64,000 nt of DNA, taken from Candidatus Parepulonipiscium sp. PG-Nuni2H_MBin01 (lineage in GTDB: Bacteria; Bacillota; Clostridia; Lachnospirales; Cellulosilyticaceae). The notes under the pieces were generated by a model that saw nothing but the letters and a program-made list of their open reading frames with translations, was not told where the DNA came from and made no database searches. The stretch spans positions 32,987 through 96,986 of the forward strand of contig MDJM01000060.1 of assembly GCA_001994995.1 (NCBI GenBank). Reading direction: 5' to 3'. Below, in pieces: positions 1 to 9,135 of this stretch (position 1 is the stretch's first letter; the number at the start of each line of letters is the position of its first letter). The position numbers were made by a program, and so were the translations under genes.

Positions 1-1444
1 AAATGCTACTTAGCGTACTACTAGGCGTTAATATTGCGCTTGAATCGGTGCTAGTGTTAATTAAATTACCATCGCTATCATGAGCAAAAGCGTTAAAGCT
101 TACGTTATAAGAATAGACTATACCGTTACTTCCTACATAATCGTTAATCTCACTTTCAGGGTTATCAAGATAAACTTTAAATTTCTCTAAGTTATTAGAA
201 ACTTCTAGACTGCTAGACATACTAAGCACACTATGATTAGAATAAACCGCATTACGCTCTACGTCCATTAAGTCTTTTATGCTATTAGCTGTACTTTGTA
301 TACTACTTAAATCGAAAGTTTCCTTTTCTAGAACAACAGGATATGTAGTCATAGTATCTTTTTGCAAATCGTCAATATAAGCATTAACTCCATTCGATAA
401 AGAAAGTATCATTGCAATCCCTATTATACCAATAGAGCCAGAGAAAGCTGTAAGCAACGTACGCTTTTTCTTAGTTTTTAAGTTGTTAAAGCTTAATGAT
501 ACAGAAGTTTTAAGCGACATTTTAGCCTTCTTTTGTGGCTTTGCGCTAGGAATAACTCTAGTATATTCGGGATTAGAATTATCTAACGTTGTCCCATCTT
601 GCAACTGGATTACTCTAGTAGCATCTTCTCCTTGTACTTCAGGATTGTGAGCTACCATAATAACAACGCGGTCTTGAGATACACCTTTAAGCAGCTCCAT
701 TATTTGGGCGCTAGTTTCGGTTCCTAAAATATCAGTTGCTTCTTTTGCTAATTTTTGCACACCTGTTTGAAACGGATTAGTATCATCTATCACCTTACCA
801 TCCTTTAAACGGATTATACGCGATGAGTATTCCGCGGCTAACTCAGGATTATGAGTTACCATTATTACTAAGCGGTCTTTAGCCACCTCTTTAAGCAACT
901 CCATAATCTGCACACTAGTTTCAGTATCAAGCGCGCCGGTTGGTTCATCTGCCAGAATAATATCTGGGTTATTAACTAATGCACGAGCTATTGCTACGCG
1001 TTGCATTTGACCGCCCGATAGTTGGTTTGGCTTCTTATTAATATGTTGTCCTAATCCCACCTGCTCAAGAGCTGTTCTAGCTCTAGCTTTTCTATCTTTG
1101 CTAGTTATCCCACCTATAGTTAACGCTATTTCTACATTACCTAAAACTGATTGATGCGGAATAAGATTGTAACTTTGAAATACAAATCCAATTGTATGGT
1201 TGCGATAAGTATCCCAGTCCCTATCTTTATAATGCTTCGTTGAAACACCGTTAATAACAAGGTCGCCTGCATCATAACTGTCTAATCCACCAATTATATT
1301 TAGGCACGTTGTTTTACCCGAACCGCTCGGGCCTAATATTGATACGAATTCACTATCTCTAAAGTTTAAGCTAATGTTATTAAGCGCTTGTTGTGTAAAT
1401 TCGTTCATCTGATACTGCTTTGATATATTTTTTAACTGTAACAT
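1..1444 (-). CDS. ABC transporter, fused ATPase-permease (MacB/LolCDE-like), 3' part beyond window
   Basis: Partial gene that runs off the left edge. The ATG at 1444 has an AAGGAGG site just upstream. The N-terminal part is an ABC ATPase: Walker A GPSGSGKTT, signature LSGGQMQR, Walker B DIILADEPTGALD and H-loop MVTHNPE. After the ATPase comes a permease start resembling FtsX/MacB (basic stretch TKKKRTLLTAFSGSIGIIGIA, then an extracytoplasmic portion beginning NGVNAYIDDLQKDT). This order, ATPase then permease in one chain, is known for large Clostridial exporters of antimicrobial peptides, lipids or lipoproteins. The odd feature is that about 68 codons at the ATPase C-terminus, including the H-loop region, occur twice in tandem (around 515-720 and 720-922). 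It stands alone at the left end, so its partners and substrate are unknown. Confidence 0.9.
   Translation of the reverse strand, partial: MLQLKNISKQYQMNEFTQQALNNISLNFRDSEFVSILGPSGSGKTTCLNIIGGLDSYDAGDLVINGVSTKHYKDRDWDTYRNHTIGFVFQSYNLIPHQSVLGNVEIALTIGGITSKDRKARARTALEQVGLGQHINKKPNQLSGGQMQRVAIARALVNNPDIILADEPTGALDTETSVQIMELLKEVAKDRLVIMVTHNPELAAEYSSRIIRLKDGKVIDDTNPFQTGVQKLAKEATDILGTETSAQIMELLKGVSQDRVVIMVAHNPEVQGEDATRVIQLQDGTTLDNSNPEYTRVIPSAKPQKKAKMSLKTSVSLSFNNLKTKKKRTLLTAFSGSIGIIGIAMILSLSNGVNAYIDDLQKDTMTTYPVVLEKETFDLSSIQSTANSIKDLMDVERNAVYSNHSVLSMSSSLEVSNNLEKFKVYLDNPESEINDYVGSNGIVYSYNVSFNAFAHDSDGNLINTSTDSSAILTPSSTLSSI
515..922 (-). repeat. tandem in-frame 204-bp duplication inside the ABC ATPase
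   Basis: Read on the minus strand, the segment starting ETSVQIMELLKEV (codon GAA at 922) recurs 204 bp (68 codons) later as ETSAQIMELLKGV (codon GAA at 718). About 30 of the first 50 residues are identical by hand alignment. Each copy contains the switch-histidine stretch (VTHNPE in copy 1, VAHNPE in copy 2). Copy 2 runs directly into the permease. The right-hand limit of copy 2 is approximate. Confidence 0.85.
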
Positions 1445-1576
1445 GTAATTATCCTCCTTACTAATACGCTCGCAGTAACATAGATTATAATATTATTTTA
1501 TATAATTGTCAACTAATTATGTTTTTTAATTATTTTAGATAACTTCATATATAATTCATTTTTTTATGTATGCGTC

Positions 1577-1614
1577 AAAAAAAACTGCTACAACTTTATT
1601 TAGTCGTAGCAGTT
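1577..1614 (-). terminator. Rho-independent terminator of the glycoside phosphorylase gene
   Basis: A 10-bp perfect stem (AAACTGCTAC / GTAGCAGTTT) is followed on the minus strand by a run of T residues, just past the stop codon of the gene at 1622-4651. Confidence 0.85.
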
Positions 1615-1621
1615 TGCTAAT

Positions 1622-4600
1622 TTAATACGCTGTCATATTCACTATTATAGTATCCACTTTACCATCACGCACATCATTAGCCGGTTGGCCAAGCATGTAT
1701 TCTACTTCATCGCCGCCATGGTATTTAAATTTACACGATTTAATATAGGAATTATCTGGAGTATAGTCTTGCACTTTATCAAAATTATAAATAAGCTTTA
1801 TGTTGCCTAGCAATGTAGTTACAATTTGCTTTTCCTCATTTAATAAATAGGCAGCAATAGCAGGCGCTAGATTAAGAGTCAGTTTATCATCTTTCATAAC
1901 AAATAAGCTATCCCCAAACATCATACTTTTCCATATACTAATCATTTCTGCTGTAGAACCGCTAAGTCTTGCCACAAAGCCTTTTCCATGATAACTTGGA
2001 TTAGGATTTGCACTGCTAGCAATAAACGATGAGTTTTCTAGCACGCTTCTACCGTAAACTTCTTCATCCAAAAATGGCACAGCAGCATCTTTAAAAGCAC
2101 TGAAAAATTCTGTATATTGACCAGTTTTTAATAATTCCAGCAAATATTTATACTCCATATGCAACCAAATTGATTCGTTTTCTAACCACCCCGGAGTAAA
2201 CGATTTCGCACGGCCAATTTCAAACGATGCGTCTTTTAATGAAGCATTAACTTTATACATCTTAAGTTTTTCATCGTATAAATCACAGCTCTTTACAGCG
2301 TTATGAACGTTTTCCCATAAGTGCGAATAATTTAAAAGTTTTAAGTACCTAGACGGCCCTTCTAAAAACAATGGCATGTTAATTACTGTAAAGCTAATCG
2401 GCTTATCATTCTCATCAACTATTGCGTCGTATGCAAAGTAAGTTGGGCAAATATTATATTCAGACGCTTTATTTATGCCGTAATAAACTACGTCTAACCA
2501 TTGCTTAAGAATGTTTACTAAACTTTTACTATCCCAAATTATCATATCCCCATGTATACCTTCAAATGTATCTTCGCGGTATTTTTCTTTTGCAATGTTA
2601 ATTAAATCCCAAAATTTAAATACTAGCTGTTGGTTGTAAATTAAATTTAAACATAAATCCGTAGCTTGCGCTAATTCATTAATAAACTTGCTTAGTTCTG
2701 CAAATAAATTTACAGGCCTATTAAATCGCTCTAACACAGATATTGTATATTCCATATTACGAGCTAGTTCATACGTTTCTGCCATAGACGAGCCAAATAG
2801 CCCCGGTAAACCGTTAAGCGCATCGTACCAACCTGGCTTGCCACCTTCCATTTCAATTCCCATACCGTACGGGTCTAGCGTTGCATATTTTGTAGTACAT
2901 AATAATACTAGCTTTTCTATTAGCGTAGTAACTATAATATCTCCCGACTCATTTCTAGCCAGCCCATCAGAACTAGTTTGTCTGTTATTCTCATCTAGCG
3001 CATGGTATTGTCTTAACCCATTTTTAGTCATCTCATATCTCTTATGCCTTGGATTTACCATAACGTTAGATAAAAAGTAATTAAACGGCTCGTTATATAA
3101 CAGCTCCTCTTCTTTATCTGGATAAACTTGAAGGTAAGCTTCTATTAAATCTAAATTGTATGTCCAGTGGTCACTCCAATATCCTTCTCCAAATTTAGCA
3201 TTTAGTTGTTTGCTCGATTGGTCCATAATTTCACATAAAATTTCTTGCGCATTATCTAGCTCAAAACCACTATCTTCAAGGTACATTAATAACTTTCCTG
3301 GCGTAAACGGTTTTCCATTTAACTTTATGTTATAACGTTGCTCAAATTTGTTAATTTGCGTTTTGCTTAACGTATATGTTAATTGCTCTATAGAAAGCGG
3401 ATTGTATCCATCTAACTGAATGCAATCGTAAAAAGTATGAATATTTTGAGTTCCTAAGTGTTTATGAAATAAGTTATCGCAGCGCCTGTTTTGATTTACA
3501 TCTCTAAAGTTTCCGTTACCTTGCGAATAGTATTCTGGCAGCACGCTAAAGAAGTTATAATCCCTCTCAATATCTCCATGTTTACGCGAATATACATAAA
3601 ATACATTTTTGTTGCCTAACATAATTGGCGTTCCACCGCGCAGTATATTATCCATATAACTAGATTTAATATATTTATCAAACGTTTCATTTCCAGTTTT
3701 AGTTTCAATTGGTTTTGTTAGCTCGTTTGTAAGTTCCATCGCTTCATTTTCTTTGCGCGTAAAATAGTCGCTACTAAGCTGTTGCTCTAAAAATTTATTA
3801 AGACGATTTTTATTAGTCGCCTGCCCAATAACTTGATACATAGTAAAGCTTTGGCCAGCAGCTAAATGCACACGCGAACCGTAAAAACTTGATGGCAATT
3901 GATTTTGTATTACTTGCGTTCTATCTAATAAAGCTTCAATATCATTATTTTCAAATTCAATAGCTCGTGAAAGCGATGTATCGTAACCAAAAACGATTTC
4001 TGGGTCAACGATAGGCAGCAGTTTAGTTCCATCTTCATAGCAGCCTACAGAAAAGTTACCTTCTGACACCTCAGTTACTGTAGCTGTATCTTCCATACTT
4101 GCGCGAACTTTAAAATATGGCACTTTAGTTTCTACATCCTCCACCTGCATCCACGCTTTCACCGTTTGACCCATCATTTTCATGCTAGCAATGCCAACAC
4201 CGTATGGAATTATCGATGGCATTCCATCTATTAGTTGCATTTCTATATGTTCGCTAGTTGTATTTGTAATCGTTAATTTACGCACTAGCGCGCCAACTTT
4301 TTCGTTTGGCAATGTGAAATACGTTACTTCAGTTGTAAGATTGTGTGCTCTTTCTTGAATTTGTAACTTATTCATCCCAACATTCATCTCATGCTCAATA
4401 TCAGGGTTTGAAAACGGCTCCACAACGGTATCATCTATTTTAATAAAAGTTCTAAAACCAGTGCGACTTACATTTTGATACGCCTGATGTGCTGGGTAAA
4501 ATTCCATAATCGCATGGTCTTTATCTTGCACCCCAAAACTAACAACGCCTTGAGCGCGGTTAACGTAGAAGCACCAAATAGGAATACCTTCTATACCACT

Positions 4601-4651
4601 TATTCCTGGTAAAAAGCTTGAAAACGTAGATTTTTTATTATAATTTATCAT
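1622..4651 (-). CDS. large glycoside phosphorylase, GH94/cellobiose-phosphorylase-like
   Basis: The 1009-residue protein has no signal peptide, so it should act in the cytoplasm. It resembles the long cellobiose-phosphorylase-like (GH94 and related GH161) proteins that split beta-glucan oligosaccharides with phosphate to yield a sugar 1-phosphate. The N-terminal half is a beta-sandwich-like region (FYVNRAQGVVSFGVQDKDHA); the C-terminal half carries the (alpha/alpha)6-barrel landmarks GEGYWSDHWTYNLDL (about 490-505) and GGKPGWYDALNGLPGLFGS (about 605-625), where the Asp after WY is the likely catalytic acid by analogy with the WND region of GH94. A GGAGG site lies 7 nt upstream of the ATG. It is monocistronic with its own terminator. 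The substrate linkage (beta-1,2, 1,3 or 1,4) cannot be read from the sequence. Confidence 0.75.
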   Translation of the reverse strand: MINYNKKSTFSSFLPGISGIEGIPIWCFYVNRAQGVVSFGVQDKDHAIMEFYPAHQAYQNVSRTGFRTFIKIDDTVVEPFSNPDIEHEMNVGMNKLQIQERAHNLTTEVTYFTLPNEKVGALVRKLTITNTTSEHIEMQLIDGMPSIIPYGVGIASMKMMGQTVKAWMQVEDVETKVPYFKVRASMEDTATVTEVSEGNFSVGCYEDGTKLLPIVDPEIVFGYDTSLSRAIEFENNDIEALLDRTQVIQNQLPSSFYGSRVHLAAGQSFTMYQVIGQATNKNRLNKFLEQQLSSDYFTRKENEAMELTNELTKPIETKTGNETFDKYIKSSYMDNILRGGTPIMLGNKNVFYVYSRKHGDIERDYNFFSVLPEYYSQGNGNFRDVNQNRRCDNLFHKHLGTQNIHTFYDCIQLDGYNPLSIEQLTYTLSKTQINKFEQRYNIKLNGKPFTPGKLLMYLEDSGFELDNAQEILCEIMDQSSKQLNAKFGEGYWSDHWTYNLDLIEAYLQVYPDKEEELLYNEPFNYFLSNVMVNPRHKRYEMTKNGLRQYHALDENNRQTSSDGLARNESGDIIVTTLIEKLVLLCTTKYATLDPYGMGIEMEGGKPGWYDALNGLPGLFGSSMAETYELARNMEYTISVLERFNRPVNLFAELSKFINELAQATDLCLNLIYNQQLVFKFWDLINIAKEKYREDTFEGIHGDMIIWDSKSLVNILKQWLDVVYYGINKASEYNICPTYFAYDAIVDENDKPISFTVINMPLFLEGPSRYLKLLNYSHLWENVHNAVKSCDLYDEKLKMYKVNASLKDASFEIGRAKSFTPGWLENESIWLHMEYKYLLELLKTGQYTEFFSAFKDAAVPFLDEEVYGRSVLENSSFIASSANPNPSYHGKGFVARLSGSTAEMISIWKSMMFGDSLFVMKDDKLTLNLAPAIAAYLLNEEKQIVTTLLGNIKLIYNFDKVQDYTPDNSYIKSCKFKYHGGDEVEYMLGQPANDVRDGKVDTIIVNMTAY

Positions 4652-4837
4652 CGTTAAACCTCCAAAATTTAATATGTCATGTATTTATTTTAACTAACAA
4701 ACTAAATAAATACAAGTTGGATATTTTCTTAAAAGGTATATATTTTTTAGTTTAATAGAGTAATGTAGATTTTTTCAAATTGGACTAATTCTATTAAAAT
4801 ACTGTATCACATAAAATATATTGTTAGAGGAAATGGA

Positions 4838-4902
4838 ACTGCTAACTTTATATACAATGGGGACCAAGCCCCAAAATACGATTGAGTTAGCAAGCCCCAG
4901 GA
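4838..4902 (+). promoter_or_regulatory. structured 5' leader of the FG-GAP-like gene
   Basis: An outer stem GCTAACT (4841-4847) / AGTTAGC (4885-4891) encloses a hairpin GGGG-ACCAAG-CCCC (4859-4872). A second AAGCCCC (4893-4899) follows and could compete for the same GGGG. The AGGAGG ribosome site lies about 12 nt downstream. The structure does not match a riboswitch class that I recognise; a regulatory role is inference. Confidence 0.4.
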
Positions 4903-4924
4903 AAATGAATAGGAGGATTTAATA

Positions 4925-6061
4925 ATGAAGTGTTATTTTAAAAATGTATTGCATGGCTTTATTCCAGATGATTATGCTGTAGACATTCTATCCACCGTAC
5001 CTCAAGAATCCAATTTTATAATAGCTGATATTGATAGTGATGATATGCCAGAAATCGTAGTGGCGCTCACTTCTGAAGGCAAAAATTATTGGGCAATTTT
5101 AGATAGGAAAAATCACATATGGAATATTACTCACGTTTCTGAGCAAAACATAGGAGATGGTGTTCAGTGGGGGCAGTTATCGCCAATTGAAGTCACTCCC
5201 GATTGGTTAGAACCAGATAGAGAAGGCGTTAGCATTGACCAACTTATAAGTCAGGATTTTATCACTGGTCTTGGTTTTGTTAATAATGAAGAGTATGGCA
5301 TTTCTATAACTAAGCCTTATCAATGCAACTGCGGTGACGGTTCTCGTCGTCAACCTATTATCCGCGATATTATCACTAGAAAAGGTAATATTACTGGCGA
5401 TACCACTAAAGAGGATGTTACTTTGCGCGGTACGCAACCACACCAAGAGATTGATTACTTCTTTAAAAATCTAAGTTTACTTGTAAAAAACTATGAGACA
5501 AACCGCAATATGCAAATACTTCTACCTATTGATGAAGGTTTCTATCCTACTTTAAATTTAATTAAATTTTCTAACAAAAAATACAAAGATATTGTTGTTA
5601 CTTTAGAAAATGATGCTAGTGGAGATGTGATTTCTACTTGGATTTATTCGCTTTCTACTGGTAGAACAATTTTGCTATTTAATTCAGTTACGTTTAACGC
5701 TGATTTTACTGGCTCGGTTTCGTATAGAGATGGCTATAAAGTTGCTATTAGAATGTCTACTGGGCTAGATTTCACTATTGATATTAGTAATTCGTCGCCA
5801 GATATTTTAAATGCTCTTTATAATAAACATGGTAAGCTTTATTCTCCTAGACAAGGCGCTCTTGGTACGCTGCATGAAATTAGATTTATTACTAACGAGA
5901 CTACTACGGGTTACAACCTTATTGCCATTCAACAAGTTACTGGATTAGACCCACTTGATGTGGTAGGTTATATCGCTTCTTCATTCGTTTACAATGAGCG
6001 TACTAATTCGCTTATGATTAACAACCAAGTTGCTTACGTTGATGGTATACAAAAATTATAA
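4925..6061 (+). CDS. FG-GAP/VCBS-repeat-like protein of unknown function
   Basis: The 378-residue protein is preceded by AGGAGG and has no signal peptide or membrane segment. Near the N-terminus FIIADIDSDDMPEIVVAL (about 31-48) has the Asp-rich, Ca-binding-loop look of FG-GAP/VCBS beta-propeller repeats. A less clear repeat, LNLIKFSNKKYKDIVVTLE, lies near 211-229. The middle has a CNCGDGSRRQ segment with two Cys. The rest is beta-rich with no catalytic motif that I recognise. The gene is monocistronic, with a hairpin leader upstream and a terminator after the stop. It could be a spore or cell-surface-associated protein, but nothing in the sequence proves that. Confidence 0.7.
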   Translation: MKCYFKNVLHGFIPDDYAVDILSTVPQESNFIIADIDSDDMPEIVVALTSEGKNYWAILDRKNHIWNITHVSEQNIGDGVQWGQLSPIEVTPDWLEPDREGVSIDQLISQDFITGLGFVNNEEYGISITKPYQCNCGDGSRRQPIIRDIITRKGNITGDTTKEDVTLRGTQPHQEIDYFFKNLSLLVKNYETNRNMQILLPIDEGFYPTLNLIKFSNKKYKDIVVTLENDASGDVISTWIYSLSTGRTILLFNSVTFNADFTGSVSYRDGYKVAIRMSTGLDFTIDISNSSPDILNALYNKHGKLYSPRQGALGTLHEIRFITNETTTGYNLIAIQQVTGLDPLDVVGYIASSFVYNERTNSLMINNQVAYVDGIQKL

Positions 6062-6069
6062 ATTCTTAC

Positions 6070-6099
6070 GGCTAACTTCTTATGGGGTTAGCTTTTTTT
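6070..6099 (+). terminator. terminator of the FG-GAP-like gene
   Basis: Stem GCTAAC / GTTAGC with a 10-nt loop, followed by seven T, 9 nt after the stop codon at 6061. Confidence 0.75.
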
Positions 6100-6104
6100 G
6101 GGCA

Positions 6105-6142
6105 TAAAAAAAGGCAACCAAATAGTTTCCTATTGTTACCTT
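6105..6142 (-). terminator. terminator of the UspA-like gene
   Basis: Imperfect hairpin AAGGCAACCAAATAG / CTATTGTTACCTT with a TTTC loop; the minus strand continues into a T run. It lies downstream of the stop at 6215 and converges with the plus-strand terminator next to it. Confidence 0.6.
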
Positions 6143-6214
6143 GTAATTTACATGTTGCGTTGCTGCGTTGTAATATTATTATTTTTTTATAGCCTGATTG
6201 TATTATGGACGATT

Positions 6215-6601
6215 TTAGGCTAGCGCTCTTTCTAATACCTCAATATCTAGAGCGGGAAATTTATTGCTAATTTGTTTTAATATATTTAACGTAAGAATTG
6301 CATTTTCTGGCGGGGAGCCTATTACTAAATTTGTTATTCCATACGCCGCAATAAAATCTGATACGGTTTGTATAATGTCATCTCCACATAAAAAGTGAGT
6401 CTCGCCACCTAGTTTAGCACCGTAATAAAATAGTTCCTCACATAATATTGGGCTGTTTGGGGTATCAAATATAGTCGCACCTTTACGAACATGTAAAATG
6501 TGTAACATAGCACCTTCTTCCTGAGCTATTTTTGCACCTCTAGTTAAAAGACGCTTACTATTTTCCTGTATCGTAATACATACTAAGACTTTTTTCGTCA
6601 T
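6215..6601 (-). CDS. UspA/KdpD-N-terminal-like universal stress domain protein
   Basis: The 128-residue single-domain protein opens TKKVLVCITIQENSKRLLTRGAKIAQEEGAMLHILHV, the pattern of the Usp alpha/beta nucleotide-binding fold and especially of the Usp domain in KdpD. The C-terminal TNLVIGSPPENA occupies the place of the usual G-x2-G-x9-G(S/T) ATP loop but does not fully match it, so ATP binding is doubtful. The open frame extends to a GTG at 6613, but AAAGGTGG sits 8 nt before the ATG at 6601, which is preferred. There are no kdp genes nearby. Its function is probably stress or potassium related, by family only. Confidence 0.75.
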   Translation of the reverse strand: MTKKVLVCITIQENSKRLLTRGAKIAQEEGAMLHILHVRKGATIFDTPNSPILCEELFYYGAKLGGETHFLCGDDIIQTVSDFIAAYGITNLVIGSPPENAILTLNILKQISNKFPALDIEVLERALA

Positions 6602-6773
6602 AAATCGTTCCACCTTTCCATTTAAATACCCTACAAAATTTTATTATAATATATTATATGATTAACTAATACAACAAATGCCTAATTAATTCGTTCATAA
6701 CACATTAATGGGTATATAATATCACCCACAAATAATCACTTAATGTAGAAAATATTAACAAATTGTTAATAAC

Positions 6774-8066
6774 TTAACGTAAACTATAAAAGGCTTCCAT
6801 TGCTGCTGTTGTATAAACATAATCCTCCACAGACATTAGCTCTCGAGCGGAATGCATAGCTAACATAGGCGTTCCAATGTCTATTGAGCGTAACCCTAGC
6901 TGCGTTGCAGTGATTGGCCCAATTGTAGAACCTCCCCTAACATCTGAACGATTTACAAATACTTGGTATGGAATTCTGTGCATTTTACACAAATTTGCAA
7001 AAACGCTATAAGAGTCGCTATCAGTTGTATATTTACAACTCGCATCTATTTTTACCGCTGGTCCTTTACCTGGCAAAACTTTAGTCGTTGGGTCAGATTT
7101 TTCCGGATAGTTAGGATGGTATAGGTGCGCTACATCTGCTGATATTATAAACGAATTAGCCAAGCTTCTAAAGAAATATTCTCTATCGCATTGTATACTG
7201 TTACTAATCCTTTCTAATATATGCAGCAACAACGGTGAATTTGCACCTTGTTTTGTAGAACTTCCTACTTCTTCATTGTCAAAAGCAACAAATACATTAA
7301 TTCCTACGTCCGACTTGCCATTTATAAATCCTGTAAGCGCGCTATGAGTCATAGACAAGTTATCTAGCCTTGGCGCTGATATAAACTGTTTATCAACCCC
7401 AACTATACAACTTGATTCACATGGGTATAGATACATTCCAAAGTCAAATATATCTTGCTTATCTACTTCTAATTTATTTGCCATAAAGTCTAACAACAAG
7501 TTTTTATTTACAGAGTCATCAATGTAACCCAGTACAGGCAACATGTCCTTTTGTGGGTTAAGCTTAATACCTTCATTAACTTGTCTGTTCATATGAATTG
7601 CTAAACTAGGGATAACCATAATCGGCTCTTTAAAATCTAATAATTTAATTGTTGGGTGCAAAACATTATCGCTTTTTAATACTACCCTACCTGCAGCAGA
7701 TAATGGTCTATCTAACCATGTTGCTAAAATAGGGCCGCCATATGTTTCTGTGTTTAATTTAATATAAGTGTCCTTATGCATCTGCGCATTTGGTTTTATT
7801 CTAAATCCTGGTGAATCCGCATGAGTTCCTATTATGCGAAATCCTTCTTCGGCTAAGTTTTGGCTATTTATGGAAAATGCCACCACACATGAGTTGTTAA
7901 CAATGGTATAATATTTGCCCTTATTAGTAAGGTTCCAATTGTCTTTTCTATCTAGATAGGTGAAATTATTTTCCTCCAATTTATGTTCAATAGATTGTGT
8001 GGCATGAAACATCGAAGGGCTGTTATCAATAAACGATAACAATTCATTAACTAAAATATTGGGCAT
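6774..8066 (-). CDS. apeB: M18 family metalloaminopeptidase
   Basis: The 430-residue cytosolic aminopeptidase has M18 landmarks: GTHADSPGFRIKP (His82, Asp84), SAPRLDNLSM (bridging Asp), FDNEEVGSSTKQGA (the Glu pair) and the C-terminal GTPMLAMHSARELMS (metal-ligand His). These two-zinc enzymes release N-terminal residues from peptides, typically acidic or hydrophobic, and form large dodecamers. Length matches the family (about 430). An AAGGAG site precedes the ATG. Together with PepF and aminopeptidase P elsewhere in the window it fits peptide catabolism. It is monocistronic. Confidence 0.93.
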   Translation of the reverse strand: MPNILVNELLSFIDNSPSMFHATQSIEHKLEENNFTYLDRKDNWNLTNKGKYYTIVNNSCVVAFSINSQNLAEEGFRIIGTHADSPGFRIKPNAQMHKDTYIKLNTETYGGPILATWLDRPLSAAGRVVLKSDNVLHPTIKLLDFKEPIMVIPSLAIHMNRQVNEGIKLNPQKDMLPVLGYIDDSVNKNLLLDFMANKLEVDKQDIFDFGMYLYPCESSCIVGVDKQFISAPRLDNLSMTHSALTGFINGKSDVGINVFVAFDNEEVGSSTKQGANSPLLLHILERISNSIQCDREYFFRSLANSFIISADVAHLYHPNYPEKSDPTTKVLPGKGPAVKIDASCKYTTDSDSYSVFANLCKMHRIPYQVFVNRSDVRGGSTIGPITATQLGLRSIDIGTPMLAMHSARELMSVEDYVYTTAAMEAFYSLR

Positions 8067-8258
8067 TATAACACTCCTTTGTGTAATTTGTAATTAAGGT
8101 TATGTTATCATAAATTATATGTATGTGCAAGCTTTACTAAGAACTTGTTAGATTGTCCATATTTATTATTTAGTTTATCCTATATACTTGAAACTTATTA
8201 TAAAGTTTGTTAGACTATATTTTATAGTACTGTTCACTTAATATTAGGAGGATATAAG

Positions 8259-9077
8259 ATGGAATTTACTTTAAATAATGGCGTGAAAATGCCAGCTATT
8301 GGACTTGGAGTTTTTAAATCAGGCGATGAAACTAGCTCAGCTGTTAAAGCAGCTCTTAAAGCAGGGTATCGCCAAATTGATACTGCTTTTAGTTATAAAA
8401 ATGAAACCGATGTAGGTATTGGCATTAAAGAATCAGGTGTGCCACGCGACGAAATTTTTATTACTACTAAAGCATGGAACCAACATGTGCGCGCTTATAT
8501 TGTTGGAGAAGCTTATGATATGAGTTTGCAAAATCTTGGCGTTGATATGGTAGATTTATATTTAATCCACTGGCCTACTACTGGATACGTTGAAGCTTGG
8601 CAAGCTATGGAGAAGATTTATGAGCAAAATAGAGTTAGAGCTATTGGGGTTTCTAACTTTAAAATTCACCATTTACAAGAGTTAGAGAAGTCGGCTAAAA
8701 TTACTCCTGCTGTTAATCAAATTGAGTCTCACCCTTATTTTAACAATCAAGAAACTATTGATTATTGCAAAGAGCGAGGAATTGTAATTACTGTATACAG
8801 CCCACTTGGTGGACAAAGGGATACGAGTCCAAATTTACTAATCGACCCTACTATTGTTGAGGTAGCTAATAAATATAATAAAACGCCGGCGCAAGTTATT
8901 TTAAGATGGCAACTGCAACGCGGTGTTGTTATTATTCCTAAATCTAAAACCGAGAGTCGTATAATTGAAAACATTAATATTTTCGATTTTGAATTAGCTG
9001 ATGAAGATATGGCTAAAATCTTTAGTCTTAATAAAGACCAAAGGTTCGGTTCTGACCCTGACAATATTACTTTTTAA
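8259..9077 (+). CDS. aldo/keto reductase
   Basis: The 272-residue TIM-barrel NADPH-dependent oxidoreductase carries the complete catalytic tetrad Asp41, Tyr46 (DTAFSYKNE), Lys71 (TTKAWN) and His104 (LIHWP), and the NADPH-binding IPKSKTESRIIENINIFDFELADEDM near the C-terminus. Length and motifs match the 2,5-diketo-gluconate/methylglyoxal reductase group (YvgN/DkgA-like). Its physiological substrate is unknown; small aldehydes such as methylglyoxal are likely by family. It has an AGGAGG site and is monocistronic, with a bidirectional terminator shared with thiD. Confidence 0.92.
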   Translation: MEFTLNNGVKMPAIGLGVFKSGDETSSAVKAALKAGYRQIDTAFSYKNETDVGIGIKESGVPRDEIFITTKAWNQHVRAYIVGEAYDMSLQNLGVDMVDLYLIHWPTTGYVEAWQAMEKIYEQNRVRAIGVSNFKIHHLQELEKSAKITPAVNQIESHPYFNNQETIDYCKERGIVITVYSPLGGQRDTSPNLLIDPTIVEVANKYNKTPAQVILRWQLQRGVVIIPKSKTESRIIENINIFDFELADEDMAKIFSLNKDQRFGSDPDNITF

Positions 9078-9095
9078 TATTAACATTAATAGTAA

Positions 9096-9135
9096 ACAAA
9101 AAAAAAGTGCTACCGTCGAAGTAGCACTTTTCTTT
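9096..9135. terminator. bidirectional terminator between the reductase and thiD
   Basis: Stem AAAGTGCTAC / GTAGCACTTT with a 7-nt loop, flanked by an A run on the left and T-rich sequence on the right, between convergent genes. Confidence 0.85.
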
